A DNA stretch of 64,000 nucleotides from Quercus robur (lineage: Eukaryota; Streptophyta; Magnoliopsida; Fagales; Fagaceae), in the NCBI RefSeq assembly GCF_932294415.1, contig NC_065537.1, forward strand, positions 70,349,761 through 70,413,760, given 5' to 3'. The notes under the pieces were generated by a model that ran no database searches, had not been told where the DNA came from, and saw only the letters and a list, made by a program, of their open reading frames with translations. Positions within the stretch are counted from its first letter, which is position 1, and the number at the start of each line of letters is the position of its first letter. The translations under genes and the position numbers were made by a program. This document shows, piece by piece, positions 32,622 to 44,786 of this stretch.

Positions 32622-34919
32622 ATGGCATCTACGGAAATGCAAGGCGGCCCCCTTTATCCAACCAGTGAAGTTTCAGCACTTGTTGGATGTGAAGATGCCG
32701 AAAGGGAGCTAGTATCTCGACTTCTGGACAGCACTGAGGAAAACCTCAGTGTGATTTCACTGGTGAGCGAAGAAGCAGTTGGCAAGACAGCTCTGGCAAG
32801 GCATGTTTATAAGAGACTAGACATTCGGCAGCACTTCCAATGCCGTCTCTGGGTCCATGTCCGTGAAGAGTTTGCATATAAGGATCTCTTGCTCATCATA
32901 CTCAAACAGATTCCGCTACGCTTATTGAAGGACATAGAGCTTATGAGCGAGAAGGAGCTACGTCAGTTGGTTTTCCAGACTTTAATGAAGTTCAGGTTTC
33001 TAATGGTGTTGGATGATGTGTGCACGGAGGACATGTGGTTCAAACTTTTACGTCCCTTTGCAGACGCCACAAATGGAAGCAGGGTCATCCTTACTACTCG
33101 CCATTTTAATGTAGCATCAGAAGCTGACCCATGGAGTTGTCCACTGAATATGAGGCAGTTAACTGAAGAGGAGAGTTGGGTATTGTTCTTGAAGAATGTA
33201 GGCAGCCGCAGATCACCAGAAAATAGTTCAGACCTAAACAACTTTAGAGAAGAAATTTTGGGAATATGTCAGGGTTTGCCTCCGGCAATCCTCCTTCTGG
33301 GAGGACTGTTGTCAACCATAGAATTAAGTGACTGGTCAAGAGTAATTGATCGTTCACAATTTGGTGAAGATAAATCAGCTCTCTTAAATATTGTAGCTTT
33401 GATGAGCTATAATGAACTTCCATCTGCGTTAAAGCCATGTTTCCTTTATTTGGCTCTCTTTCCCAAAGCATATGAGATCCCCAAACGAAGGTTGTTGCAG
33501 TTGTGGCTTGCGGAAGGATTTGTTCAATTGTCACCTGATGAGGCTAGCGTCCCCATTGAAGATAAGGCCAAGATATATTTGGAGGAATTAGTGTCTAGAA
33601 ACATGATTGAAATAGCAACCAGGAAGTCAGATGGAAGCCCAAAAACCTGTCGTATGCCATGTTTTCTCTATGGCTTCTTCTTGCCAAAAGCTGAGGAGGA
33701 GGGATTTCTACACGTCCACCATTGCAGGTCAGAATGTACATCTGCAGATTCAGAAATATTTAAGGTTCAGAGGCTCGCAGATCAATTTGGTGTCTCGAAA
33801 TCTCACATGGGAAACCTATGTGCGTATATTTCTTTCAAAGCTGAAAAACAAGGTACATCCAATAGTGAAATTGGTACGTTGCTTAAAAAAATTATCAAAG
33901 GAAGAGATCGTGTCCTGCTGAAGGTGCTTGATCTCGAGGGTGTCTACAAACCTCAGCTACCTAAGAAACTGGGGGAGCTGAGGAACCTAAAGTACTTAGG
34001 CTTGAGATGGACAGGTCTTGAATCCTGTCCCGCGTCAATTGGGGATCTACCATGCCTGGAGACCATCGATTTGAAGTATACTAGTATAACCACTTTGCCT
34101 AGTTCTATCTGGAAGGCAAAGAAACTTCGACATCTCTATATGAATGAGGTGTCCATTCAGAAGCCATCAAGAGTTGTGTCTTCAACAAACCAACTTCAGA
34201 CCTTAATGGGGCTTTTCATCGGTTCCAAGGATCCCAAGGATTGTGGCTTGGGAAAGTTCACTAGCCTTAGGAAACTGGAACTCACGGGCCATTCAGAATC
34301 AATGGAGGAAACAGCCAAGTGCATCTCACAACTCGGCAACCTTCTAAACTTAAGGTTGAGATCAAGAGATCCTTTTGGTCAACCTTTATCCCTCGTGCTG
34401 AGTCCTATGAAGGACCATCAGTCTCTCTCAAAGTTATATTTGTTTGGTGTGGTAGCAGATGATGACATTGGTTACCTTCCCCGAAACCTCAAAATCCTTA
34501 CATTGTCGATGTCAAAACTTAAAGAAGATCCAATGCCGGCGCTAGGGAAGCTGCCTCAGCTGAACATTCTCAGACTTCTTTCTGACTCCTACTTAGGGTC
34601 AGAAATGACTTGTCATCGTGGCCACTTTCCTAAACTCAGTGTATTGAAAGTGTGGAATTTGAAGGAATTAAAGCAGTGGACAGTGGAGGAAGGTGCCATG
34701 CCCCAACTTCTAGAATTAGAAATTAGACGCTGTGAAAAGCTTGAAAGTTCAGACGGATTAGAGCAGCTGCCTGCCCTGAAGGAATTGATTTTAACAAACA
34801 TGCCGCAGGAATTTGTAGCAAATGTTAGACAAGGGTTAGGAAGAGACATTTTACTCACCAACACGTGGGAGTTTTCTCCTTTATTTGCGTGTAAGTTTTC
34901 TTCTTCACCTATATTCTAA
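32622..34919 (+). CDS. NB-ARC-LRR resistance-type protein without coiled-coil domain
   Basis: An open frame of 765 residues from the ATG at 32622 (context TCCATGG; no upstream ATG in frame). NB-ARC: P-loop SEEAVGKTALA (49-59), kinase-2 LMVLDDV (127-133), RNBS-B GSRVILTTR (152-160), GLPPAILLLGG (218-228), RNBS-D CFLYLALFP (263-271), then QLWLAEGF. The MHD position reads RMPCFL (344-349), so His-Asp is lost. Leucine-rich repeats occupy about 430-735. It is of the CNL class (RPP8/RPP13-like), but the N-terminal Rx-like domain of about 150 residues is absent. CNLs recognise pathogen effectors and oligomerise through the coiled coil; this one would need a partner or may be non-signalling. A donor-like GTAAG at 34891 and an acceptor TTTTAATGCAG ending 35351 suggest an intron whose splicing creates TGA right after residue 756. 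No stop breaks the frame, so it may be expressed. Confidence 0.85.
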   Translation: MASTEMQGGPLYPTSEVSALVGCEDAERELVSRLLDSTEENLSVISLVSEEAVGKTALARHVYKRLDIRQHFQCRLWVHVREEFAYKDLLLIILKQIPLRLLKDIELMSEKELRQLVFQTLMKFRFLMVLDDVCTEDMWFKLLRPFADATNGSRVILTTRHFNVASEADPWSCPLNMRQLTEEESWVLFLKNVGSRRSPENSSDLNNFREEILGICQGLPPAILLLGGLLSTIELSDWSRVIDRSQFGEDKSALLNIVALMSYNELPSALKPCFLYLALFPKAYEIPKRRLLQLWLAEGFVQLSPDEASVPIEDKAKIYLEELVSRNMIEIATRKSDGSPKTCRMPCFLYGFFLPKAEEEGFLHVHHCRSECTSADSEIFKVQRLADQFGVSKSHMGNLCAYISFKAEKQGTSNSEIGTLLKKIIKGRDRVLLKVLDLEGVYKPQLPKKLGELRNLKYLGLRWTGLESCPASIGDLPCLETIDLKYTSITTLPSSIWKAKKLRHLYMNEVSIQKPSRVVSSTNQLQTLMGLFIGSKDPKDCGLGKFTSLRKLELTGHSESMEETAKCISQLGNLLNLRLRSRDPFGQPLSLVLSPMKDHQSLSKLYLFGVVADDDIGYLPRNLKILTLSMSKLKEDPMPALGKLPQLNILRLLSDSYLGSEMTCHRGHFPKLSVLKVWNLKELKQWTVEEGAMPQLLELEIRRCEKLESSDGLEQLPALKELILTNMPQEFVANVRQGLGRDILLTNTWEFSPLFACKFSSSPIF

Positions 34920-35882
34920 AATGCTCTATAGTTCCATAGTCAAAAAGTTCAATAACTTTTTTGTTTTCCTTTTTTCATTACAATTCAAAATATGAGTAAG
35001 ATCTGATTTGGGATACAAATTATGGTAAGACTTAAGAGTCACTGCCGAATTTGATATTTATCATACCTCTAAAATTGTGCTATTATTAAGTGAATAGATT
35101 AGATAGATTCATCTATCGAATTGAGTGTCTAAAAAGTTAGACACAGCAATTCGTTTGCCAAAAAAGTACCGAATCCCACGAGATTGTGAAGTGGTTCAAG
35201 ATTACTTGTCCTCCTAGTGTAAGTTGATCCCTCTTCTTGAAAATTATTCAGAAAAAAGACTAGCATGGTATTGCCTCTATCCTTAATTTGATTCTGCCAT
35301 TAAGTCTTAAAGATATATTGAAAATAAATCAACGTTTTTATTTTAATGCAGGATTAGTGCTCGTGGAGTCCAGGACAAAATGCGGTCTTTGGATCAGTGC
35401 GACACTGTCAAGAGTAACATGCTGCAAAATTTTGCAATTTTTTATTTATTTATTATTATTTTTCTTTTATAGGAGTTCCTTGTATCACTGTTCATGGCGA
35501 TACTCTTTTATGCAAATTAAGTTGTAACTCCAGTGTTTTAACGTTCATGGCGATACTATTCTTCTTCTTCCTCTTCATGATGGGTGTTCTGTGTTCAGGT
35601 ATGAATAATATACATTGTACTAGTAATGTAAATTTTATATTGTAGATTAGTACAATGTAAATCTATAATTACCGTAATTAATTAATTTAGGTCACAACAA
35701 AATTTTAATATAAAATTTTTTTCTCTTTTACATTGTATCAGTACAATTTAAATTTTTAAATGATCCATGTGTGGAGCAATAACTTGGTCATATTGTGAAA
35801 TTGTTATAAATTTTTGTTATTTCTTTGGTAGAGAAAATTTTTTGTTGTAACTATTAAAGGAGTTGGAATGTAATAGTTTTTA
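34920..35882. other. 3' flank of the NB-LRR gene
   Basis: It contains the possible splice acceptor at 35341-35351 and no other gene. GTTCATGGCGATACT occurs twice within 60 bases (about 35490 and 35543). The rest is AT-rich. Confidence 0.5.
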
Positions 35883-36125
35883 ATGAAAAATATCATTTTG
35901 ATCTTTATATTTTAGAGTCATTATTAATTTGGTTCCTATATTTTGGTAGCAATCAATTTGGTTATTGTTGTTTCCAATTTGCAGTCAATTTTTGTTAGTG
36001 AGTTGACAGTAAAAACTGAATTGATTACAAGTTGAAATAATAGGGACTAAATTGACTACTATCAAAATGTAGGAACCAAATTAACAATAACAGCAAATTA
36101 TATGGATCAAAATGATATTTTCACC
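35883..36125. mobile_element. 243-bp hairpin MITE with 9-bp target duplication (MULE-type)
   Basis: Flanked by TAGTTTTTA at 35874-35882 and 36126-36134. The arms are long inverted repeats (left ATGAAAAATATCATTTTGAT, right the complement of GGTGAAAATATCATTTTGAT), matching over roughly 100 bases each and including AATTTGGTTCCTA. A 9-bp duplication with long arms suggests a Mutator-like non-autonomous element. Confidence 0.8.
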
Positions 36126-36399
36126 TAGTTTTTATAACCGTTGGCATGCCTTATTTTAATTGATGCATAATAAACATTGTATTAGTAATGAATTTAAGTG
36201 GAAGTAATATTATTTCAATCACAACAAACTATGTTAATAGTTGTTATCACTAATGTTATTCATAACTTATATACACGCTAGACAGTTGAATGAAAAAATA
36301 AAACGAAAAATCACATTTGCAGCGCCCTTTGTGAAAATTGATTCAAGCACACGCTATTTTTATATATGAGTTCTAGGAAAAACTCTATGGAATTAATGA

Positions 36400-36865
36400 G
36401 TTGATATCCTCATAAAGGAGAGAAGTTTCTAGATACATTTCACAGGATTGCTCATGGGATGGAGATCTTTACTAAAGCTGAGGAATGAAGCTAGAAGACT
36501 AGTTAGGTTTTGAGGCATGGTGATGGGAAGAGAATGTTTTTTTAGCATGATCACTGGCATCCTGATGGAGCTGTATTCCCAAAGCATGGCTATAAAATCA
36601 TCTATGATGCAGCTAGCTAGCAACTTTTAAGCCAAACTAGTACTCTATGCTCAGGTCAGAGGATCTTCTTAATATTCAGAGTCAATTATGGTTATAAGAG
36701 CTCAAAGATGAATACAAAGCCATATGGTTAACTTCGGTTTTAGGAAAATTTTCAGGAGATTAGAGACAAATCTCAGGTAGTGGAATGGTGTAAAGTGATC
36801 TGGTTTAATTTGTCCATTCCAAAGCATGCTTTTATTGTCTAGTTAGTTTCGAGTAATAATCTATT
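36400..36865 (+). mobile_element. Old LINE fragment, left part (zf-RVT region)
   Basis: Plus-strand phrases LLKLRNEARRLVRF, a WHDHWHPDG-like stretch, KIIYDAAS and EWCKVIWFNLSIPKHAFIV are a decayed zf-RVT domain. It is cut at 36865 by copia A and resumes at 63598. Confidence 0.78.
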
Positions 36866-37508
36866 TGTTGTAAAATAGCGGAAGTTCAAATTTACCAAGA
36901 TTGATTGTGAAAATATTTTAGGTTCGAGAAAGAACTCCAAACAAACAATAGAACAAAGGAATTAATCCAAAAGAAAATAGACACTAAACAAAAAGAATTA
37001 CGTGGTTCGGCAATAGTCTATATCCATGAGCGACGACGAAGAATTTCACTATATCAAATTTAGGATAATATAGATTGGTGTAGATGCACTTTCACAAACC
37101 CAAATCCTAAATACACCCAAATAGTTCTCTCTCACAAATACAAAACCAAAGAACCGAAGGTTCACAAATACCAAATATGAATATCAAATACCAAATATGA
37201 ATTGCGCAAAAATCAAAGAGAGAGCCACAAATCAAATCCAAAAGTTGCAACAAACCAAGAGAGAGCAAGTCACCAAATTGCAGAACCAAAATCAAACCAA
37301 GCGGCAACAAAACCTCTCTCACTAGACTCATCTTCCACGCACAAAGGAGAATCACTCCTATTCCAAATAGAACTCAAAATCAAGTAGGAGACAAGACTTA
37401 TAATAGAGTTTGACAACTTCAAGCAACAGTCACTCAAAAGGAATAAAATTCATTTCTTATCCAAATCCAACAAGGAGTCAAACTCCTTAATTCAAGCCAT
37501 GTTTTACA
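36866..37508 (-). repeat. Copia A 3' LTR (with ~135-bp internal deletion)
   Basis: Compared with 62816-63592 it lacks about 135 bases around 37320-37345. That is the segment which in the other LTR carries the TATA box. The deletion is bounded by short CTAGACT/ACTAGAC-like repeats. Confidence 0.85.
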
Positions 37509-37522
37509 AATCTCCACTTTGA
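37509..37522 (-). other. Copia A polypurine tract
   Basis: On the minus strand CAAAGTGGAGATTT directly precedes the LTR start TGTAAAACATGG; this is the usual copia form (AAGTGGGAGATT). Confidence 0.7.
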
Positions 37523-37711
37523 CTTGAATTCCAACGTCTTACAAAAGAAATTTGCAAACCACCAAATACAAATCCTTAACAATTCTCCACCTTGACAAGA
37601 CATCTCTCAAGCCATAAATGCAAAAGCACTAAATCAACTTAGAGCCTAACCAAAAGAAAAAAAATTGTATATTATCTAAAAATGGCTTCCAAATGAGCTA
37701 ATGGATGCCAA

Positions 37712-38347
37712 ATGCACTTGAAGATGGTGCCAAATCCAAAAATCAAAATTTATATCACCATAAACAAAACTTCTCTGTCGCCTCCAACAAAGCCCTACGG
37801 GCTAATTCAAATTGCAAATACCATACAAGTCCAAGCAATGTTTGAACTTGCGCAAAGGCTTAATCACCATGTCACCACCAAAATTAACATCATGATTCCT
37901 ACTTCCAAAAGATTTAACCTTAATAGGGCCCCACACATCACTATGTACATAGTCAAGCATACCTTTAGTATGATGGACTATTGTTCCAAACTTGACCTTA
38001 TTTTGCTTCTCCAAAGCACAAGGCTTACAAACTTCAAATTTGCAATTCTTGTCACTCTCAAACAAAGTATTCTCACTTGCATGTTCCAAAAGTCTAATAG
38101 TGTTTGAAGCAACCTCCCTATTTGTTACTCCACCTACAATAGTACTCCCTTTAAGGAAATACATGTTCCTTCAATGTGTGGCCATCATCACTACCAAAGC
38201 ACCATGTAGTACCTTAGGAGTTCTATTTTCTATAGCAATCTTGAAACCTTTGGATTCTAATAAACTAACTGAGATGAGATTCTTCTTCAAGTTAGGTATG
38301 TATTGAACCTCATTCGGAAAATGAACTGTTCCATCATGCAATTTCAG
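37712..38347 (-). pseudogene. Copia A pre-integrase and integrase N-terminal part
   Basis: The minus strand from 38347 reads LKLHDGTVHFPNEVQYIPNLKKNLIS, the spacer after the protease. It then continues YFLKGSTIVGG, CKPCALEKQNKVKFGT and LDYVHSDVWGP, the integrase zinc finger and first catalytic Asp block. It ends soon after in unrelated residues near 37802, where the deletion of the rest of pol begins. Confidence 0.82.
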
Positions 38348-38489
38348 CTTTTTTTTTTTTAATAAATAAGAATGTTATATATACGAATGACTACTTTATG
38401 CATGAAAAACACAGAGCAGACCCAAAGAATACAAGAAGAAAAAAAATATAGAGAAAACAAAAAAGAACCAGACAACAAAATAATTACAA

Positions 38490-41400
38490 AAGAGAAAGAG
38501 AACAAAGAAAATAAGGGAGAGAATCACTAGTCATGAGTCCCCATGCCCAAGACCAATCAAAAAGAGTCCCACTAAAAGAAGCAAGCATCTGATCATCGGA
38601 ACTATCCAAACCCTCAAAAGTCCGCCGATTCCGTTCATTCCAAATACACCATAGGTGCACAACGGAACTAAGTTCCAAATCTGAGACGAATGCTTCCCCA
38701 ACCAATTCCACCAGCCAAAAAGCAAATCTGGAATCGATCTAGGTATAACCCAAGAGAAACCAACCAAAAGTTATTAAGGCAAAGCTCCACAATTGATGAG
38801 CCATCTCACAATGAAGAAGTAAATGGTCTACCGTCTCTCCACTATGACGGCACATAGTGCACTAGTCTACAAAAACCAATCTCCTCAATTGCAAATTATC
38901 ACCCGTTAGGATCTTATTCCAAGCTACGCACCAAATAAAAAAAGAAACCCATCTAGGTGCCTTTACTCTCCATATACCTTTCCAAGGAAAGACAATTGAG
39001 GGAGAATCCCGCAATTTGTTAAAATACGACCGGGTATCAAACTCCCCATTAGGTTTCAACTTCCATCTCACCCGGTCTCCAACATCCAGTGGAGGGGTAT
39101 TAGCTCCCAAAATACGAAGAAAATGCAGCCTTTCATCCATCTCCCACTCATTAAGATCTCGAATGAGACGAACATCCCAAATTCTTTTATCCTTCGCCCC
39201 CTGCCTCGACAGAGAAGCTTTTATAGATGCCTCCTTATCAAGGGCAATACCATACAGTCTTGGGAAAGCCAATTGGAAAGGTTGATCCCCATACCACCCA
39301 TCCTGCCAAAATCTCACTTTATTCTCCAACCCAACAACAAACTGACAATTTTTGCTAAAATCCTCCCATCCCATATGAATACCTTTCCACAAACCACACT
39401 CATGAACTCCCCTACCTAGCTTTGAGGTCCATCCCCCCCAATCTTCCCTATATTTTGAAACTACCACCCTTCTCCATAATCGATCCTCTTCCTTCCCAAA
39501 CCGCCACAACCATTTCCCCAATAAGGCCTTATTGAAAGTAGTAAGTTTTCTTATCCCTAAGCCACCGTTAGCTATAGGCGCACAAACTTTATCCCATCCT
39601 ACCAGATGAATCTTGTTGTCACCCTATAGAAAATCCCTTTGCAACTTTTCAATTTTATTAGCCATATAAGTAGGAATGGTGAATAGAGATAGAAAATAGG
39701 TAGGAAGACTAGATAATGCATTCTTGAGTAACATCAATCGACCCCTTTTAGACAAATACAACTTCTTCCACTTGGCTAATTTCCGCTCAAATTTTTCTAG
39801 AATGGGATTCTAAATTAAAGGGGAGTTATGCGACGCCCCCAATGGCATGCCAAGATATGACATAGGCAAAGTTCCAACTCTACAGCCCAAAGTTTCAGCC
39901 AGGGCATGCACATCATCAACCTCCCCTATTGGAACCATTTCACTCTTGTGCACATTGACCTTTAAACCTGTTACCGGTTGAAAGCTGAGTACAACCGAAT
40001 ATGAAGAATTTGCTCCACATCTGCATCACAAAATAGGATAGTATCGTCTGCAAACAATAGATGTGAAACACTTTCCCTACCACCCCTCCTACCTTCAACT
40101 TTAAAACCACTTATCAAGCCAGCTTTCTCCACTCTTCTCAACATCCTACTGAACACCTCCATCACAATAAAAAATAGCATAGGAGATAGCGGATCCCCTT
40201 GTCTTAAACCCCTTGAACTTCCAAAGAAATTAACTGGAGACCTATTAATCAAAACAGAGAACTGAACTGTGGATATACAAGTATGGATCCACTTACACCA
40301 CTTCACTCCAAAACCCATTCTATTCAACAAATCCAGTGAAGCCTCCCAGTTCACATGATCGTAAGCCTTCTCAATATCAAGTTTACAAATGACTCCAAGA
40401 ACCCTACTCTTCCCTCGGCTATGCACACACTCATTCGCAATAAGAACTGAGTCAAGGATTTGTCTCCCACCCACAAAGCTATTCTGAGTCTTCGAGATCA
40501 ACTGATCTAAAACCACTCTCAAATGATTTGCCAAAACCTTAGCCAAGATTTTATACACACTCCCCACCAAGCTAATAGGCCGGAAATCTCTAATATTAGA
40601 GGCGTCATTCTTTTTAGGATTTAAAGCAATGAAGGTAGCATTAAGGGATTTTTCAAACTTACAATGTTGAAAAAACTCTTTAAAGACTGCTAAGACGTCT
40701 TTCTCCATTACTCTCCAACAATGTTGATAAAACGCCATAGTAACCCATCCGGACCTGGAGCTTTGTCCCCCTCCAAGTCACTTATGACTCGAAGTATCTC
40801 CTCTCTCTCAAACTTCCGTTCAAGCCAAACCCTCTCCATATCTCCAATACGGTCAAACTCCAAACCCTCCACAAAAGGCCTCCACCCCTCAGACTCCTTG
40901 TACAAATTTTTATAAAATTGGACTACCTGATTAGTTACCTCGGATTCCTCCTAAAAAACCACCCCATCCACCTCCAAGGCCTTCAGATGATTAAACCTTC
41001 TATGGGAGTTAGCCATTTTGTGGAAGAAATTGGTGTTATTATCCCTTCCTTGATACATAACATCCTAGATTTTTGTCTTCGGGAAATTTCCTCCAAGGAA
41101 AGGAGATGCTCCACTTGGGACCTTAAATCTGCCCTATGACATTTCTCCCCATCAGTGAGACCTAAATCCCCTTCCTTAGCGTCTAATATTTTCAACTCCT
41201 CCATCAATTGTTTCTTTTGATGCTCTACATTACCAAACTCTCGGCAATTCCATTGTACACTGTCCTTTTTCAGAGCCTTTAATTTTTTGGCAAGCACGAA
41301 ACTAGGTGTACCTACAAAAGAATGCCGATTCCACTAGGATTGAACTTTATCCACAAACCCCTCCGTCTTTAACCACATATTTTCAAATCTGAACGGACTT

Positions 41401-42123
41401 TTCCCCCTTGCCATTCCCCCTTGTGTCCAAAAGAATTGGATTGTGGTCAGAGATAGGACGGGATAAAACCCTTTGAATAACATTTGGGAAGTGATCCTCC
41501 CAATTTGGAGTGACCAAAGCTCTATCAATCTTAGACATCGCTGGTTGATCAATACCACTTGACCAAGTATAGCAACCTCCTTCCAAAGGCAAATCAATCA
41601 AGTTAAGATCCTTAATAAATTTAGAGAATTTTTCCATAGCTAGGGTCAAACGTGTCTCACCCCTACGCGCACTAGGAAAGCGAACAATATTAAAATCCCC
41701 AAAGCAGCACCACGATATCCTCCAATACTGCTAAATACCCACCAACTCATCCCACATGTGGCCCCTCTCGTTGTTCTCATTTGGGCCATAAACCCTTGAA
41801 CATGCTCATATAAAATTGTCCTCCACCCCTTGCCACTTTACCGAAACTGAGAATGTATCGACCATAACCTCCACCTTATCCAAAACCCTTTTATCCCACA
41901 TAATCAAAATACCACAAACAGTTTGATCAGCCTCCAAAACAGCCCAATCCACATATGGATAGCTCCGCAAACTATAAACCAGCTGTCTATTTATACTAGC
42001 AATTTTCATCTCTTGTAAACAAACAACATCACACTTCCACTCCCGCAACAAATTCTTCACCACAAGTCATTTCTGAGGATCATTTAAACCTTTAACATTC
42101 CACGAAATCATTTTTATCTTCAT
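38490..42123 (-). pseudogene. LINE ORF2: endonuclease, reverse transcriptase, zf-RVT
   Basis: The start ATG at 42123 opens MKIKMISWNVKGLNDP, the AP-endonuclease N-terminus, with a TGA soon after that looks like CGA to TGA. Then: VVCLQEMK, the SKIDRALV and SDHNPILL endonuclease blocks (to 41400), [41 protein letters not shown] and [10 protein letters not shown] (catalytic FADD, about 40050), and the zf-RVT end ([17 protein letters not shown], then CTMCRHSGETVDHLLLHC, to 38790). Longest intact parts: 40738-39971 and 39521-38862. Stops and shifts between them make it inactive. It would nick DNA and copy its RNA at the nick. Confidence 0.87.
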
Positions 42124-42170
42124 TACCACAAAAATATCCCACCTACTGACACCAACACAAAACCAACCCT

Positions 42171-44580
42171 CTATCTCCCATCATAATTCATCGAAGAGAT
42201 CAAGCTTCGCAGCTCTCTATGTCCTTTGTTTTGGGACTTAGCCACTTTTTGGCTACCTGTTACTTTCCGATGTAGCACATTGGCTGCCTCCATCTCAATT
42301 TCTAGCCTTTGTAAGAGAGCAATGCACAACTTCTCGTGCCGAGTCATTGACAACCTAACCAATTTACTGAAACCAGGAATTTTGTGTTTCACCCACCCAG
42401 AAATATCCAACTTAGCCTCCATACTCAATACCTTAGTGACCTCCTCCAACCCTGCCGAAGTTGTTGATGCACTCAGATCAATAATCCTTAAAGGTAAACA
42501 ATCTGTCAATTTTGTTTCACCAAAACCCACAGAAAAATTAGCTGCATCCTCCACAAGCATGACCTCCCCAGAAAGGCTCAAGAGTTCCTTACTAGAAAAG
42601 GAGTTTGCCTCCTGACCCGAAGCTCTAAAACCCATTGACCCAGCTCGCAAAAACTCAAAAAATGCTTGGGAAAAGATGGTTCAATCAATCTCGGCACAAA
42701 TTCGAGAGTGACCGACCTCGTATCTATAGAGACCAACCCACCCGACACCATATTTGAGCCCACAAAACTTCTCCAGTTAGAACTGAACCTAAAAACCATT
42801 TTTTGAAGATGCTCGATGCAGACCGACACTCCTATCAGCGAAGCACTCCATGGATGAGAAACCAAACCTCCATCTGCATCGGTCTGGAGAGCCTCAACTT
42901 GCGAAGCCACTTGTGACTGAGAGACCGAGAAGCTCTCTTCAAAATCACTCCTCGATGTAGAAGAGAATGGGCCTGGATAGTTACCTGGGCTTGTGGTCAT
43001 CGGGCTTAAGTTATAGACGTAATGGGCTTCTGACTGTTTCGGGCCCAAACCAGTACCCACCTTCTCCATTGATGACTCCACAAGGCAACCCACTATCTCG
43101 GATTGAGAAGCAGACTTCTTGTAAACACCATCAGGGTTCATCATCGTCTCCTCGACACTAAATCCATCGGAGACAATACACCTAGCTACCGCCAAGGGCT
43201 TCGCGAGACTACCCAACGTCTCGATTTGACCAACCACGATCTCATAATCATCAACACCCGCTGCCGTCGCCGATGATTGATTTCGCACCAGAATCACTGG
43301 CGCCGGTGACTTCTCGGTGTGAAAGCCACCATCTGCCGTGACGTCGACCACCCTCAGAAGCTCGCGAAGTTGACTCAACTCCTCATTCTGACTTAACGAA
43401 GCTTCGTGAAGGGCAATAGACATCACCGTCACCGTCGACAAGTGGGCTTCTGGCTTTAGTGGGCTCAGGTCAACTAACGATGAGCTCGTCGGAAGCACCA
43501 AAGGGCTCTCCCTAACCCTCTCGTGAATATTGGAAAAGAAAGAAGGCCCTACAGAGTTATTGGAGCATTCCCCAAGCTCAAAGGTATTTGGGCTTAAGAA
43601 ACTTGGGCCTAAACTAGACTTATAAATTGGCTGTTGGGTTGCCAACTCATTAGAGCCCAAACCTAACTTACCCTTGCCTAGTTCCTTACAAGCCCGTGTA
43701 ACCCATTTAAAGCTTTTCACATCAACCTGCACAATTAAACCACTTCCTATCCAGCAAGATCTCCTTAAATAACTCCTCTTCCCATTTTCATTTGATATTG
43801 AATTCAAATTGAAACTTACTGGGATACGTTTCCTCTTTTCTGTTGGAAGTTGCTTACCTAATTTAGTAGCCACCTTACTACACTGCTCCCTCCTATCCCC
43901 TCCTCCCACCACCATCTTAACAGGCTTGCCCATCAGAATCTCCCCCACCTTAGCACCTGTAAGTTTCGGATACATTGCCAACAACCCCCTTGCTTGATTC
44001 TGCCTCTCCATAAACTCCCCTTGAGTCAAATTTTTATCCTTATCCTTGGTTGTAATAAGTTGTAGCTGAGTCACATCCCTTTGCTACACCTGACCCTTCA
44101 ATATCTCAGCAAAAGACTGAGAGGGATGAAACCCCGACCTTCCCCTCTATGGCTGAGACACAAATTTGGCCTGTAAAGCATATTGGTCAGGTTCCAACAT
44201 CTTCCTCAATTCAAGCCCAAAGACCTTCCAACCATTTTGTGCTTTGCCTCCAGGGATAATGACAGATCTTCTATGCCCGCCAGCTTTGAGTTCAAACACT
44301 AAAAGGAACTGACCAAAGGAGTTTGTTCCCTACTGCAAAGTATACGCAGTATCTCCTTCCCTAAGCATAAAAAACTGTTTAGGATTGATTCCGACCACCG
44401 TGTGTTCAATATTCTTCATCAACCAACACGCTGCATTCTTGCCCATGAATACTGACTTCATGAAGTGTTTGCCCCGTTCAAAGATATGTAAGGAGAAAAA
44501 TTTCCTTCTTCCTCAACCACCAATTGAAAAAGCTTAAATTCAATGAAAAAACTACGAATTCCACCCATAATGATCAACAA
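42171..44580 (-). pseudogene. LINE ORF1 (RNA-binding gag-like protein)
   Basis: The large open part is 44074-42578 (498 codons). The preceding 44580-44080 contains ERGKHFMKSVFMGKNAA and LMKNIEHTVVGINPKQFF with two in-frame stops, as in plant LINE ORF1 N-termini. The middle (SLGPSFLSPNTFELGECS and similar) is low-complexity. The last 160 codons (42650-42171) are in another frame after a shift. Position immediately before ORF2 and the shared strand support the call. The biochemical role (binding LINE RNA) is family knowledge. Confidence 0.7.
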
Positions 44581-44786
44581 CCAACCAACATTCAAGACAA
44601 GAACTATTTTTCAGAAGTATAAAATCAACTTTGGCAACTCCTAAATTGCCATGCAAGAAAGAACATCATCTAAATATATATATATTTTTAAAATATCAGT
44701 TCAAAGAAAACAATCCATGGTTAGACCACCCTCCTGCCAGTAAACCTATACAAGGTTGACTAGAGATCAAGCCCAATCATGATGTG

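Larger units (their letters stand above)
38349..44780 (-). mobile_element. Near full-length L1-type LINE inserted in copia A
   Basis: A T-run at 38349-38360 is its poly(A) tail. ORF2 (42123 to about 38490) and ORF1 (about 44580 to 42171) follow in the expected order on the minus strand. It interrupts copia A between the protease (44818) and the spacer before integrase (38347). The 5' end is only approximate. I found no convincing target duplication. Confidence 0.85.
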
